A stretch of DNA of 64,000 bases. Origin: Nocardioides sp. CER19 (GTDB taxonomy: Bacteria > Actinomycetota > Actinomycetes > Propionibacteriales > Nocardioidaceae). Shown one piece after another: positions 29,002 through 37,464 of the stretch. The notes under the pieces are model-generated. The model was not told where the DNA came from. It was given only the letters and a program-made list of their open reading frames with translations, and did no database searches. Positions within the stretch are counted from its first letter, which is position 1; each line of letters starts with the position of its first letter. The translations under genes and the position numbers were made by a program. The stretch lies in contig NZ_JARVWS010000001.1 of NCBI RefSeq assembly GCF_029846275.1, forward strand, positions 1,612,001-1,676,000. The letters run 5' to 3'.

Positions 29002-30614
29002 CCGCGCCGCTGCTGGAGCTGCGCGGCGTCACCGCGACGCTGCCGGGTCGGTCACACCCGGTGCTCGCCGGCATCGACCTCGCCGTCGAGGACGGCGAGC
29101 TGCTGCTGGTCTCGGGGCCGACCGGATCGGGCAAGTCGACCCTGCTCGGTGTCGTCGCCGGGCTGGTGCCGCGCTTCAGCGGCGGCACGCTGTCCGGCGA
29201 CCTGCTCCTCGACGGCGCCTCGATCGTGCACGCTCCGCCGCGCGAGCGGGCCGCGAGCATCGGGTACGTCGGCCAGGACCCCGCCGCGGGCTTCGTCACC
29301 GACACGGTGGAGGAGGAGCTGGCCTACGGCATGGAGCAGCTCGGCCTGCCGCCGGCCACCATGCGCCGCCGGGTCGAGGAGACCCTCGACCTCCTGGGCA
29401 TCGCCGACCTGCGCGACCGCGACCTCCGCGCGCTCTCGGGCGGCCAGCAGCAGCGGGTCGCGCTCGGCTCGGTCCTCACGATGCATCCGCGGCTGCTCGT
29501 CCTCGACGAGCCCACCAGCGCGCTCGACCCCACGGCCGCCGAGGACGTCCTCGCCACCCTCACCCGCCTCGTCCACGACCTCGGCGTGAGCGTGCTGCTC
29601 GCCGAGCACCGGCTCGAGCGGGTGGTCCCGTTCGCCGACCGGATCGCCCTGCTGACCGGTGACGGCTCGGTCGAGGTCGGCCCGCCCGGGTCGGTGCTGG
29701 CCGGCTCGGCCGTCGTACCGCCCATCGTGGAGCTCGGCCGCGCCGCCGGCTGGGACCCGCTGCCGCTCACCGTCCGTGACGCCCGACGGCGGGCGCGCGA
29801 GCTCGGTCTCGATACGCCCTCGCGCAGCGCCGCGTTCGCTGGTCGAGTAGCGAGCGCCAGCGAGCGTATCGAGACCGTCACCGCCGCCCGCCTGACCGTC
29901 CAGCGGGGGAGTCGGCCGGTGCTCGTCGACGTCACGCTCGGCCTCGCCGGTGGTACGGTCACGGCGCTGATGGGCCGCAACGGCGCCGGCAAGTCGACCT
30001 TGCTCTGGACGCTCCAGGGCAGCCAGAAGCGCACCGGAGGCGTTGTCACGGTCGCCGGGGCGGACCCGGACCGGCTGGGCGCCGACGAGCGCCGCGCCCA
30101 CGTCGGTCTGCTGCCGCAGACAGCCGCTGACCTGCTCTACCTCGAGACCGTCGACGAGGAGTGCCGGGCGGGCGGTCCGGAGACCCGGCGCATCCTCGAC
30201 CGCCTCGTACCCGGCATCCCCGGCGACCGGCACCCACGCGACCTCTCCGAGGGGCAGCGGCTCGCCCTCGCACTCAGCCTCGTCCTCGCGGCCGACCCGC
30301 CGGTCCTGCTGCTCGACGAGCCGACCCGCGGCGTCGACTACGCCGCCAAGCACGCCTTGGCGACCCTGCTCCGGAAGCAGGCGGCGCAGGGGAGGACCGT
30401 GCTGGTCGCGACCCACGACGTCGAGTTCACCGCACGGGTGGCCGACGACGTGCTCGTGCTCGCGGACGGCGAGGTGGTCTCGTCCGGGCCGGTGCGGCAG
30501 GTCGTCGCCGAGTCGCCGTCGTTCGCCCCGCAGGTCACCAAGATCCTGGGTCCGCCGTGGCTGCTGGTCGACGAGGTCGCGGCGGCCCTCGCCGCCCGGG
30601 AGGCGATCACGTGA
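28998..30614 (+). CDS. ECF transporter ATPase, two fused ABC domains
   Basis: 538 residues with two ABC ATPase domains in one chain, replacing separate EcfA and EcfA'. Domain 1: Walker A GPTGSGKST, signature LSGGQQQRVALGS, Walker B LLVLDEPTSALDP. Domain 2: Walker A GRNGAGKST, signature LSEGQRLALALS, Walker B VLLLDEPTRGVD. Both sets are intact. The linker between domains contains a 24-codon stretch (bases 29805-29876) that is itself a dispersed palindromic DNA element. It powers the adjacent T and S components. Start ATG and stop both overlap the neighbours by 4 bases. Confidence 0.92.
   Translation: MTAPLLELRGVTATLPGRSHPVLAGIDLAVEDGELLLVSGPTGSGKSTLLGVVAGLVPRFSGGTLSGDLLLDGASIVHAPPRERAASIGYVGQDPAAGFVTDTVEEELAYGMEQLGLPPATMRRRVEETLDLLGIADLRDRDLRALSGGQQQRVALGSVLTMHPRLLVLDEPTSALDPTAAEDVLATLTRLVHDLGVSVLLAEHRLERVVPFADRIALLTGDGSVEVGPPGSVLAGSAVVPPIVELGRAAGWDPLPLTVRDARRRARELGLDTPSRSAAFAGRVASASERIETVTAARLTVQRGSRPVLVDVTLGLAGGTVTALMGRNGAGKSTLLWTLQGSQKRTGGVVTVAGADPDRLGADERRAHVGLLPQTAADLLYLETVDEECRAGGPETRRILDRLVPGIPGDRHPRDLSEGQRLALALSLVLAADPPVLLLDEPTRGVDYAAKHALATLLRKQAAQGRTVLVATHDVEFTARVADDVLVLADGEVVSSGPVRQVVAESPSFAPQVTKILGPPWLLVDEVAAALAAREAIT
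29805..29876 (+). repeat. Dispersed palindromic element inserted in frame in the ABC linker
   Basis: Perfect 13-base arms GGTCTCGATACGC (29805-29817) and GCGTATCGAGACC (29864-29876) bracket GCTGGTCGAGTAGCGAGCGC-type sequence. The length, 72 bases, is exactly 24 codons and starts on a codon boundary, so the reading frame of the ATPase is kept. A degenerate relative lies at 8765-8810. The encoded residues fall between the two ATPase domains, where extra sequence is tolerable. Confidence 0.8.
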
Positions 30615-31438
30615 TCCGGATGACGGCGCGCTCGGCGCTGATCCTCACGATCGCCAGCGTGATCGGCGTGATCACGCTCGTGTGGCCCCTGCTCCTCAAC
30701 GACCCGGGCAGCACGAGGGTCCAGCCGCCGTTCGTCTTCCTCGCCCTGCTGCCGCTCGTCGTGGCGGTCGTCCTCGCCGAGCTCGCGCAGGGCGGCCTCG
30801 ACCCGAGGGCGCTCGCCGTGCTCGGCGTCCTGACCGCCATCGACGCCGTGCTCCGCGGCGTCTCGGCGGGCACCGGCGGCGTCGAGCTCGTCTTCTTCCT
30901 CATCATCCTGGGCGGGCGGGTCTACGGTCCGGCGTTCGGGTTCGTGCTGGGCTGCACCAGCCTGTTCGTCAGCGCGCTGGTGACGGCCGGCGTGGGCCCC
31001 TGGCTGCCCTACCAGATGCTCTGCTCGGCGTGGATCGGCCTCGGCGCCGGGCTCCTGCCGCGGGCACGGGGCAGGAAGGAGATCGCGCTCCTGGCGACGT
31101 ACGGCGTCGTCGTCTCCTACCTCTACGGCCTGCTGCTCAACCTCCAGGGCTGGCCGCTGCTCGCCGGCGTCTCGATCCCCGGCCACCACGAGCAGCTCGC
31201 CTTCGACCCGGCGGCGAGCCTGGGGGAGAACCTGGTCGTGTTCCTCAAGTACACGCTGATCACCTCCACGACCAGCTATGACACCGTGCGGGCGATCACC
31301 ACCGCCGTCGCCATCACCGTGCTCGGGGGTGCGGTCCTCACGCCCCTGCGCCGCGCGGCCCGCCGTGCGACGGTCACCGGCACCGTGACCGGGAGCGTGG
31401 GCGAGTCGGCGGTGGTGGGTCCGCCGGCGGGTTCGTGA
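30611..31438 (+). CDS. ECF transporter substrate-binding (S) component, probably for cobalamin
   Basis: 275-residue membrane protein with about six hydrophobic helices in the first 245 residues (segments near 9-30, 40-58, 66-85, 92-125, 135-185 and 230-245). The loops contain Gly-rich and polar stretches typical of S components: GVSAGTGGVELVFFLIILGGRVYGPAFGFVLG and SIPGHHEQLAFDPAASLGEN. The C-terminal 30 residues are a Thr/Val-rich tail. It starts at GTG (GTGA overlap with the ATPase stop); an ATG three codons later is possible. It is the last gene of the riboswitch operon and should be the B12-binding membrane component; the specificity rests on context. Confidence 0.82.
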   Translation: MIRMTARSALILTIASVIGVITLVWPLLLNDPGSTRVQPPFVFLALLPLVVAVVLAELAQGGLDPRALAVLGVLTAIDAVLRGVSAGTGGVELVFFLIILGGRVYGPAFGFVLGCTSLFVSALVTAGVGPWLPYQMLCSAWIGLGAGLLPRARGRKEIALLATYGVVVSYLYGLLLNLQGWPLLAGVSIPGHHEQLAFDPAASLGENLVVFLKYTLITSTTSYDTVRAITTAVAITVLGGAVLTPLRRAARRATVTGTVTGSVGESAVVGPPAGS

Positions 31439-31441
31439 CTG

Positions 31442-31674
31442 TTCATCGAGGTATGCAGGCGAACCGGCGCTTCCCGCGCTGAGCTGGTGCGACCAGCCGG
31501 TGACTGTTCGTCGAGGTATGCAGACGAGTCACCGCTTCCCGTGCGGAGTTCCGCGCGGGAAGTGTGCACTCGGCTGCATACCTCGACGAGCATCCACCCA
31601 CCGACGCACATTCGGCTGCGTACCTCGCTGAGCATCCACCCGCCGACGCCCATTCGCCTGCATACCTCGACGAA
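31442..31674. repeat. Cluster of TCGAGGTATGCAG inverted repeats after the ECF operon
   Basis: Two direct copies of TTCRTCGAGGTATGCAG (31442-31458, 31507-31523) face three inverted copies of CTGCATACCTCGACGA (31574-31589; 31616-31631 degenerate; 31658-31673). The core between them contains CTTCCCGYGCGGAGTTCCGC. One compact copy of the same element lies at 62998-63081 near the second ECF module. This fills most of the 264-base gap after the S component and could fold into a large hairpin that ends the transcript. Confidence 0.85.
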
Positions 31675-31702
31675 CCAACCCGCCCACAGAAGCCGCCAGG
31701 CC

Positions 31703-31945
31703 TCAGGACCCGTCAGCAGACCGAGGAGCGGGCACCGGGACGTCCGACCGACTCGTGGCCGCCTCGAGGTAGGCGTCGGCGTCCTCGCGCTCGGCGCGCC
31801 GCTCGGCGAGCGACGTCAGGGCGACCATGGCGTTGCGCCTCGCCCGGGTCTGCGACGAGTCCGACCAGCGTCGCGCGGCTTCGGCCAGCACGAGCGGCGA
31901 GCGAGGCAGCGGTAGACGGGTCAGGTAGATCCGTGCAAAGGGCAT
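31703..31945 (-). CDS. Small hypothetical protein
   Basis: 80-residue, Arg/Ala-rich soluble protein starting MPFARIYLTRLPLPRSPLVLAEAARRWSDSSQTRARRNAMVALTSL. I chose the ATG at 31945 because GGAG lies 6 bases before it; the open frame extends 68 codons further but into the end of the exporter gene. The predicted helices suggest a small DNA- or RNA-associated protein, but I recognise no family. It may be real or a chance frame; the ribosome site is the main support. Confidence 0.5.
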   Translation of the reverse strand: MPFARIYLTRLPLPRSPLVLAEAARRWSDSSQTRARRNAMVALTSLAERRAEREDADAYLEAATSRSDVPVPAPRSADGS

Positions 31946-32067
31946 TGACCGCTCCGGTGGCAGGGGGAAACCGGTGACCTCCACGCTAAGCCGCCCGGGC
32001 GGGTCTGTCGCCACCCTGGTCTGTGACGTTTGTGTGAATCTCACCACCCGGCCCGATGGAGAACGTT

Positions 32068-32919
32068 TCAGTCGACGACCGGCACCTTCGGCCGCTCGGT
32101 CCGGGTCATGCCGATGCTCGCGACGACGACGCACAGCAGCGCCACCCACTGCACCGCCGTGAGCATCTCGCCGACCACCGCCCAGCCGGCGAGGGCGGCC
32201 GCGGCCGGCTCGAGGCTCATCAGGACGCCGAACACCGACGGGGCCAGCGAGCGGAGCGCGACCAGCTCGCAGGAGTAGGGGATGACCGACGAGAGCACGC
32301 CGACCGCGGCGCCGATCAGCCAGATCCGCGCCGAGCCGAGGTCGCCCGCGTGACCGCCCAAGGCCAGCGGGCTGACCAACGCGAGCCCCACCACGCTGGC
32401 GACCGCGAGCCCGTCGAGCCCGGCCCAGCGCTGTCCGGTCCGCGCGCTCAGCAGGATGTACGCCGCCCAGGCGACCGCCGCGAGCAGCGCGAACGCGACC
32501 CCGGCGACCGTGAGGTCGCCGCGCTCGAACCCGAGCAGCAGCACGCCGAGCGCCGCCAGGCCGATCCAGACCAGGTCGCGGGCCCGGCGCGACCCGGCGA
32601 CGGCCAGCACCAGCGGACCCGTGAACTCGATGGTCACGGCGATGCCGAGCGGGATCCGTGAGAAGGACTGGTAGATCGCCCAGTTCATCGTCCCGAGGGC
32701 GACGCCGAACGCCACGACCACCGCCCAGTCCGTGCGGCTGCGGCCGCGCAGCGACGGCCGCGCCCAGGCGACCAGCACCACGGCGCTCGCGAACAGGCGC
32801 AGCCAGACGATGGTCGTCGGCGACACCTCGTCGAAGAGCGACTTGGCCAGCCCCGCGCCGAACTGCACCGACGCGATGCCGATGAGCACCAGCAGGACGG
32901 GGAAGCGGCTCGTGGACAT
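32068..32919 (-). CDS. EamA/DMT-family exporter (RhtA-like)
   Basis: 283-residue protein with ten predicted membrane helices in two EamA halves. The first half has GIASVQFGAGLAKSLFDEVSPTTIVWLRLF and FTGPLVLAV; the second has AYILLSARTGQRWAGLDGLA and LEPAAAALAGWAVVGEMLTAVQW, the latter characteristic of this superfamily. RhtA-type members export threonine or homoserine. It is encoded on its own between the small hypothetical gene and the GH65 gene. The likely substrate is an amino acid, by similarity only. Confidence 0.88.
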   Translation of the reverse strand: MSTSRFPVLLVLIGIASVQFGAGLAKSLFDEVSPTTIVWLRLFASAVVLVAWARPSLRGRSRTDWAVVVAFGVALGTMNWAIYQSFSRIPLGIAVTIEFTGPLVLAVAGSRRARDLVWIGLAALGVLLLGFERGDLTVAGVAFALLAAVAWAAYILLSARTGQRWAGLDGLAVASVVGLALVSPLALGGHAGDLGSARIWLIGAAVGVLSSVIPYSCELVALRSLAPSVFGVLMSLEPAAAALAGWAVVGEMLTAVQWVALLCVVVASIGMTRTERPKVPVVD

Positions 32920-32967
32920 CGAGCCGAAGCCTAGGGCCAGCCCCGTCCGGCCGGCGTCGCGTGGTTC

Positions 32968-35544
32968 CTAGAGGCGGTCCGGCTGGTACACCGGGATCTG
33001 CAGCTCCTCCGTCGTCGGGCCGAGGCTCGGCTCGGGCACGGCCGCGGTGATCGTGGTCCCGTCGGCCCGGGTGCCGCCGACCACCGGCGAGTCGCCGAGG
33101 TGACCGTCGGCCCGGGGACCGTGGTGGGACAGCTCCACGACGAGCGGCGCGTCGGTCCCCACGACGTACGACGTCCCGCGGACCAGCACCGGGACCGGAC
33201 CGGGGCCGTCCTCGATCGCGATCGTGATCTGCTCCTCGGTGAGCCGGACGTGCAGCCGCGTGTCACGCCAGCGCACGCGGAACGTCAGCGACGACCACGA
33301 CAGCGGCAGCCGCGGGTCGAAGGACAGGCAGCCGCCGTCCGACAGCGTGCCGTGGTCCCGCATGCCACCGAAGCCGAAGACCAGCGCCGCCCACACGCCG
33401 CCGGTCGAGGCGATGTGCATGCCGTCGACGGTGTTGCCGTGCAGGTTCATCAGGTCGACGTACAGGGCGTCGTGGAAGTAGCGCAGCGCCGCCTCGTGGT
33501 AGCCGACCTCCGCCGCGATGATCGACTGGACGACCGCGGACAAGGTGGAGTCTCCGGTGGTGATGGGGTCGTAGTACTCGAAGTCGGCGCGCTTCTCCTC
33601 GATCGAGAAACGGTCGCCCTGCAAGAACAGCGCGAGCACGACGTCGGTCTGCTTGAGCACCTGGAACCGGTAGATGACGAGCGGGTGGTAGTGGAGCATC
33701 AGCGGCCGCAGCTCGGCCGGCGTGTTGGGCAGGTCCCAGACCTCGCGCTCGAGGAAGAAGTCGTCCTGCGGGTGGATGCCGAGGCCCTCGTCGAAGGGGA
33801 TGTGCATGCCCTCCGCGCAGCGCGACCACTCCTTGACCTCGTCGTCCTCGAGCTTGAGCCGGGCGCGGATCTGGTCGAAGTCGTGCGGGTGCTCGCGCCG
33901 GATCAGCTCGACCGCAGCGGCCGCCTGCTCGAGGTTGTAGCGGGCCATCACGTTGGTGAACAGGTTGTTGTTGACCACCGTCGTGTACTCGTCGGGGCCG
34001 GTGACACCGTGGATGTGGAACGACGGCTCGCCGTTGCTCCGCCAAAAACCGAGGTCGGCCCACATCCGGGCCGTCTCGACGAGGATGTCGATGCCCTCGC
34101 GGACGAGGAAGCCGTGGTCGCCCGCGGCCTGGACGTACTTCGTCAGCGCGTAGGCGATGTCGGCGTCGATGTGGACCTGCGCGGAGCCGGCCGCGTAGTA
34201 GGCCGACGCCTCCTCGCCGTTGATCGTGCGCCACGGGAAGAGCGCGCCGCTCGCGGCCAGCTCGCTCGCCCGCTCGCGGGCCGCCGGCAGCATGACGGAG
34301 CGGAAGTGCAGGACGTTGCGCGCCAGCGTGGGCTGGGTGAAGGTCAGGAACGGGATCACGTAGATCTCCGTGTCCCAGAAGTAATGACCCTCGTAGCCGG
34401 AGCCCGTCACGCCCTTCGCCGGCACCCCCAGCCCGTCGGCGCGAGCCGAGGCCTGTGCCAGCGAGAACAGGTTGAAGCGGATCGCCTGCTGCATCGCCGC
34501 GATGGCGGGGTCGTCGCCGGCGATCTCGACGTCGGCGCCCTGCCAGAAGGCGTCGTACCACTCGCGCTGCTCCTCGTAGAGCCGGCCGACGCCCATCCGG
34601 TGGGCACGGTCGAGGGTGCGGTCGCAGCGGTCGGACAGCTCGCGCACGGGTACGCCGCGCGAGGAGTGGTAGGCGACGACCTTCTCGATCCGCAGCGTCG
34701 TCCCCTGGGTGGCGTCGACGCGGAAGACCATCTTGGTCCGGTCGTCCTCGGCCCGGATGATCGTCTCGTAGCCGTCGGTCGTGCTGATCCGGTGGTCGGC
34801 GGCCACGGCAAGGGTCATCCCGGAGCGGTTGGCCTGGTAGCCGAGCATCATCCGCTCGTCGGTCGCATAGCTCATCCGCGGCAGCAGCACCCGGTCCTCG
34901 AACGCCGCCGCCTTGCGCGGGTCCATGCCGACGCCCTGGGCGGCCTGCGGCTGGTGGTACTCGTCCTTGCCGTCCTGCCGGTTGAGCAGCTGCGAGGAGA
35001 TGACGACCGGCGCGTCACCCTTCAGCATCGTGACCTCGAGGCTGAGCAGCGCGAGGTGGCGCTGCGTCATCGACACCATGCGGGTCGAGACGATCCGCAC
35101 CCGCTTGCCCGACGGCGTCCGCCAGACCAGCCGGCGACGCAGCACGCCGTCGCGGAAGTCGATGCTGCGCTCGTAGTCCTCCAGGTCGGCGGTACCGAAG
35201 GTGAGCGGCTCGTCGTCGACGTAGATCTTCATGACCTTCGCGTCGGGGACGTTGACGATCGTCTGGCCGGTGCGGGCGAAGCCGAACGCGTTCTCGGCGT
35301 GCCGGATCGGCCAGGTCTCGTGGTAGCCGTTGACGAACGTGCCGTGCACGAACGCCGGCCGGCCCTCCTCGGGGTTGCCGCGCATGCCGAGGTAGCCGTT
35401 GCCGACCGTGAACAGCGTCTCGGTCAGGCCGAGGTCGGTGGGGTCGTAGCCGGTCTCGATCAGCCTCCACGGGTCGACCGGGAAGCGCCCGTGGTCCATG
35501 GGGTCGGCCCCGACGCCGGACACGTTGATCACTGGGTTGATCAC
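32968..35544 (-). CDS. Glycoside hydrolase family 65 disaccharide phosphorylase
   Basis: 858-residue GH65 enzyme, expected to cleave an alpha-glucoside (maltose, trehalose, kojibiose or nigerose) with phosphate, giving beta-glucose 1-phosphate. N-terminal beta-sandwich: LTETLFTVGNGYLGMRGN and HGTFVNGYHETWPIRHAE. Helical barrel: GYEGHYFWDTEIYVIPF and HGVTGPDEYTTVVNNN with the catalytic acid Glu519; then a C-terminal jelly-roll. The adjoining beta-phosphoglucomutase strongly supports phosphorolysis over hydrolysis. The GTG at 35544 has GGAGG 6 bases upstream and overlaps the mutase stop. The first codons are a 12-base direct repeat (MINPVIN), and a later ATG at 35499 is a possible alternative. 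Confidence 0.9.
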   Translation of the reverse strand: MINPVINVSGVGADPMDHGRFPVDPWRLIETGYDPTDLGLTETLFTVGNGYLGMRGNPEEGRPAFVHGTFVNGYHETWPIRHAENAFGFARTGQTIVNVPDAKVMKIYVDDEPLTFGTADLEDYERSIDFRDGVLRRRLVWRTPSGKRVRIVSTRMVSMTQRHLALLSLEVTMLKGDAPVVISSQLLNRQDGKDEYHQPQAAQGVGMDPRKAAAFEDRVLLPRMSYATDERMMLGYQANRSGMTLAVAADHRISTTDGYETIIRAEDDRTKMVFRVDATQGTTLRIEKVVAYHSSRGVPVRELSDRCDRTLDRAHRMGVGRLYEEQREWYDAFWQGADVEIAGDDPAIAAMQQAIRFNLFSLAQASARADGLGVPAKGVTGSGYEGHYFWDTEIYVIPFLTFTQPTLARNVLHFRSVMLPAARERASELAASGALFPWRTINGEEASAYYAAGSAQVHIDADIAYALTKYVQAAGDHGFLVREGIDILVETARMWADLGFWRSNGEPSFHIHGVTGPDEYTTVVNNNLFTNVMARYNLEQAAAAVELIRREHPHDFDQIRARLKLEDDEVKEWSRCAEGMHIPFDEGLGIHPQDDFFLEREVWDLPNTPAELRPLMLHYHPLVIYRFQVLKQTDVVLALFLQGDRFSIEEKRADFEYYDPITTGDSTLSAVVQSIIAAEVGYHEAALRYFHDALYVDLMNLHGNTVDGMHIASTGGVWAALVFGFGGMRDHGTLSDGGCLSFDPRLPLSWSSLTFRVRWRDTRLHVRLTEEQITIAIEDGPGPVPVLVRGTSYVVGTDAPLVVELSHHGPRADGHLGDSPVVGGTRADGTTITAAVPEPSLGPTTEELQIPVYQPDRL

Positions 35545-36278
35545 TGGGTTCCTCCCGACACGAGGTGGCTGAGATCGGACACGACGATGTCGGCTCCGGC
35601 GGTGGTGAGCGCGCTCTCGCCGGCGCCGCGGTCGACGCCGACCACGAGGCCGAAGTGGCCGGCGGCACCGGCGGCGACACCGGACACGGCGTCCTCGAGC
35701 ACGACGGCGTCGGCGGCGGCCGCCCCGAGCACCTCGGCCGCGTGGAGGAACGTGTCGGGGGCGGGCTTGCCGGCGAGGTGCAGCTCGTCGGCGACGAGGC
35801 CGTCGACCACCGTGACGAACCGGTCGAGCAAGCCGGCCGCCTGCAGCACGTGCCGGGCGTTGGCGGAGGACGACACGACGCCGAGCGGTACGCCGACCTG
35901 GCGCAGGTGGTCGAGCAGCACGACCGAGCCGGGGTAGGCCTGCACACCGTCGCGGTCGAGCACCTGGTTGAACGCGTCGTTCTTGCGGTTGCCCAGGCCA
36001 CGGACGGTCAGCGCGGTGGCAGGGTCCTCGGAGGTGCCCTCCGGCAGCGTGATGCCGCGTGCCGCCAGGAAGTCGCGGACGCCGTCGTAGCGGGGCTTCC
36101 CGTCGACGTGTGCGAAGTAGTCGGCGTCGGTGTAGGGCGACTGCTCCGGGTGGTGCTCGGCGAGATAGCCGTTGAACAGGTCCGACCAGGCGGCCATGTG
36201 CACGATCGCCGTCGGGGTGATCACCCCGTCGAGATCGAACAGCACGGCGGCGTACTGCTTCCAGTCCACTGACTCCAT
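35541..36278 (-). CDS. pgmB: Beta-phosphoglucomutase (HAD family)
   Basis: 245-residue HAD enzyme converting beta-glucose 1-phosphate to glucose 6-phosphate. Motif I is FDLDGVITPTAIVH with the phosphorylated Asp; VRGLGNRKNDAFN lies in the cap; the Ser motif is VVSSSANARHVL; KPAPDTFLHAAEVLG and VLEDAVSGVAAGAAG complete motifs III and IV. It is coupled (GTGA overlap) to the GH65 gene, so together they take a disaccharide plus phosphate to glucose and glucose 6-phosphate. The ATG at 36278 starts MESVDWKQYAAVLFD. Confidence 0.9.
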   Translation of the reverse strand: MESVDWKQYAAVLFDLDGVITPTAIVHMAAWSDLFNGYLAEHHPEQSPYTDADYFAHVDGKPRYDGVRDFLAARGITLPEGTSEDPATALTVRGLGNRKNDAFNQVLDRDGVQAYPGSVVLLDHLRQVGVPLGVVSSSANARHVLQAAGLLDRFVTVVDGLVADELHLAGKPAPDTFLHAAEVLGAAAADAVVLEDAVSGVAAGAAGHFGLVVGVDRGAGESALTTAGADIVVSDLSHLVSGGTQ

Positions 36279-36334
36279 GGTCGTCAAGAGTATTGGTCTG
36301 GCGCCCGACGGGGTGAGGGGTCCATGGTGAATCC

Positions 36335-37402
36335 ATGGCGACGAAGCTTCTGGTCGGTACGCGCAAGGGCCTGTGGATCGGGACGTCGGACGACGCTCGT
36401 GAGGAGTGGAGCTTCTCCGGTCCGCATCACGACATGCAGGAGATCTACTCCGCGATGATCGAGCCGGGCACCGGCCGGATCCTGGTGGGCGCCTCCTCGC
36501 TCTGGCTCGGCCCGCTGGTCCGCGCCTCGGAGGACGGTGGCGAGACCTGGACCGAGGCGTCGGTGAAGTTCCCCGACGACGTCGACGCGAGCGTGGCGCG
36601 GGTCTGGCAGCTCGTGCCAGGCGCCGAGCCGGGCACGGTCTGGGCCGGCGCCGAGCCGGGCGCGATCTTCCGCTCGACCGACGGCGCGCGGAGCTTCCAG
36701 CTCGAGCGCGGCCTGTGGGACCACCCGCACCGCCCCGAGTGGGACGCGGGCTTCGGCGGCCAGGCGTTCCACACGATCCTCCCGCACCCGACGGACCCGC
36801 AGTCGGTGACGGCGGCGATCTCGACCGGCGGCGTCTACCAGACGCGTGACGGCGGCGCTTCGTGGGAGCCGCGCAACGACGGCATCCGCGCGATCTTCCT
36901 GCCGGAGGGCAAGCAGTTCCCCGAGTTCGGCCAGTGCGTCCACAAGATCGCCCGGCACCCGTCCCGGCCCGAGCGGCTCTACCTCCAGAACCACGGTGGC
37001 GTCTACCGCTCCGACGACGAGGCGGCCACCTGGAAGTCGATCGCCGACGGCCTGCCGACCGACTTCGGCTTCGCGATGGTCGTGCACCCCTACGAGCCCG
37101 ACACGATCTACACCTTCCCGATCGGCGCCGGCGAGAGCCGCTACCCACCGGAGGCGAAGGCGCGGGTGTGGCGCTCGAGGGACGCGGGGGAGACCTGGGA
37201 GGCGCTCGACAAGGGCCTGCCGGACCCCTGCTACGTCGGGGTGATGCGCGACGCGATGTGCGCCGACGACCACGAGCAGGCAGGGGTCTACATCGGCGCC
37301 CGCAACGGCGCCGTGTGGGCCTCCAACGACGCCGGCGAGTCGTGGCGCTGTGTCGCCTCCGACCTGCCCGACGTGCTGGTGGTGCGCGCGGCCCGGATCT
37401 GA
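36335..37402 (+). CDS. BNR/Asp-box beta-propeller protein (sialidase-like fold)
   Basis: 355-residue protein built from a repeated beta-propeller unit. Six Asp-box turns are visible: SEDGGETW, STDGARSF, TRDGGASW, SDDEAATW, SRDAGETW and SNDAGESW. It begins KLLVGTRKGLWIG, typical of the cytoplasmic WD40/YVTN/BNR-like family often labelled exo-alpha-sialidase. The Arg triad and Tyr-Glu pair of true sialidases are not evident and there is no signal peptide, so that label should not be trusted. Function is unknown. It diverges from the mutase with 56 bases between them. Confidence 0.8.
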   Translation: MATKLLVGTRKGLWIGTSDDAREEWSFSGPHHDMQEIYSAMIEPGTGRILVGASSLWLGPLVRASEDGGETWTEASVKFPDDVDASVARVWQLVPGAEPGTVWAGAEPGAIFRSTDGARSFQLERGLWDHPHRPEWDAGFGGQAFHTILPHPTDPQSVTAAISTGGVYQTRDGGASWEPRNDGIRAIFLPEGKQFPEFGQCVHKIARHPSRPERLYLQNHGGVYRSDDEAATWKSIADGLPTDFGFAMVVHPYEPDTIYTFPIGAGESRYPPEAKARVWRSRDAGETWEALDKGLPDPCYVGVMRDAMCADDHEQAGVYIGARNGAVWASNDAGESWRCVASDLPDVLVVRAARI

Positions 37403-37464
37403 CCGCGGCCACGAGGTGCTGAGACCTGGCCCGGGCGTGGGGCGACCGGGCTTACCCTAGGTGC

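Noticed and set aside
33100..35937. 945-codon plus-strand open frame
   Set aside because: It is antisense to the GH65 gene, its product has no domain character, and the minus-strand enzyme has clear catalytic motifs.
36335..37402. Annotation as a true sialidase
   Set aside because: Asp-box repeats alone do not show sialidase activity; the Arg triad and Tyr-Glu nucleophile pair are not evident and there is no secretion signal.
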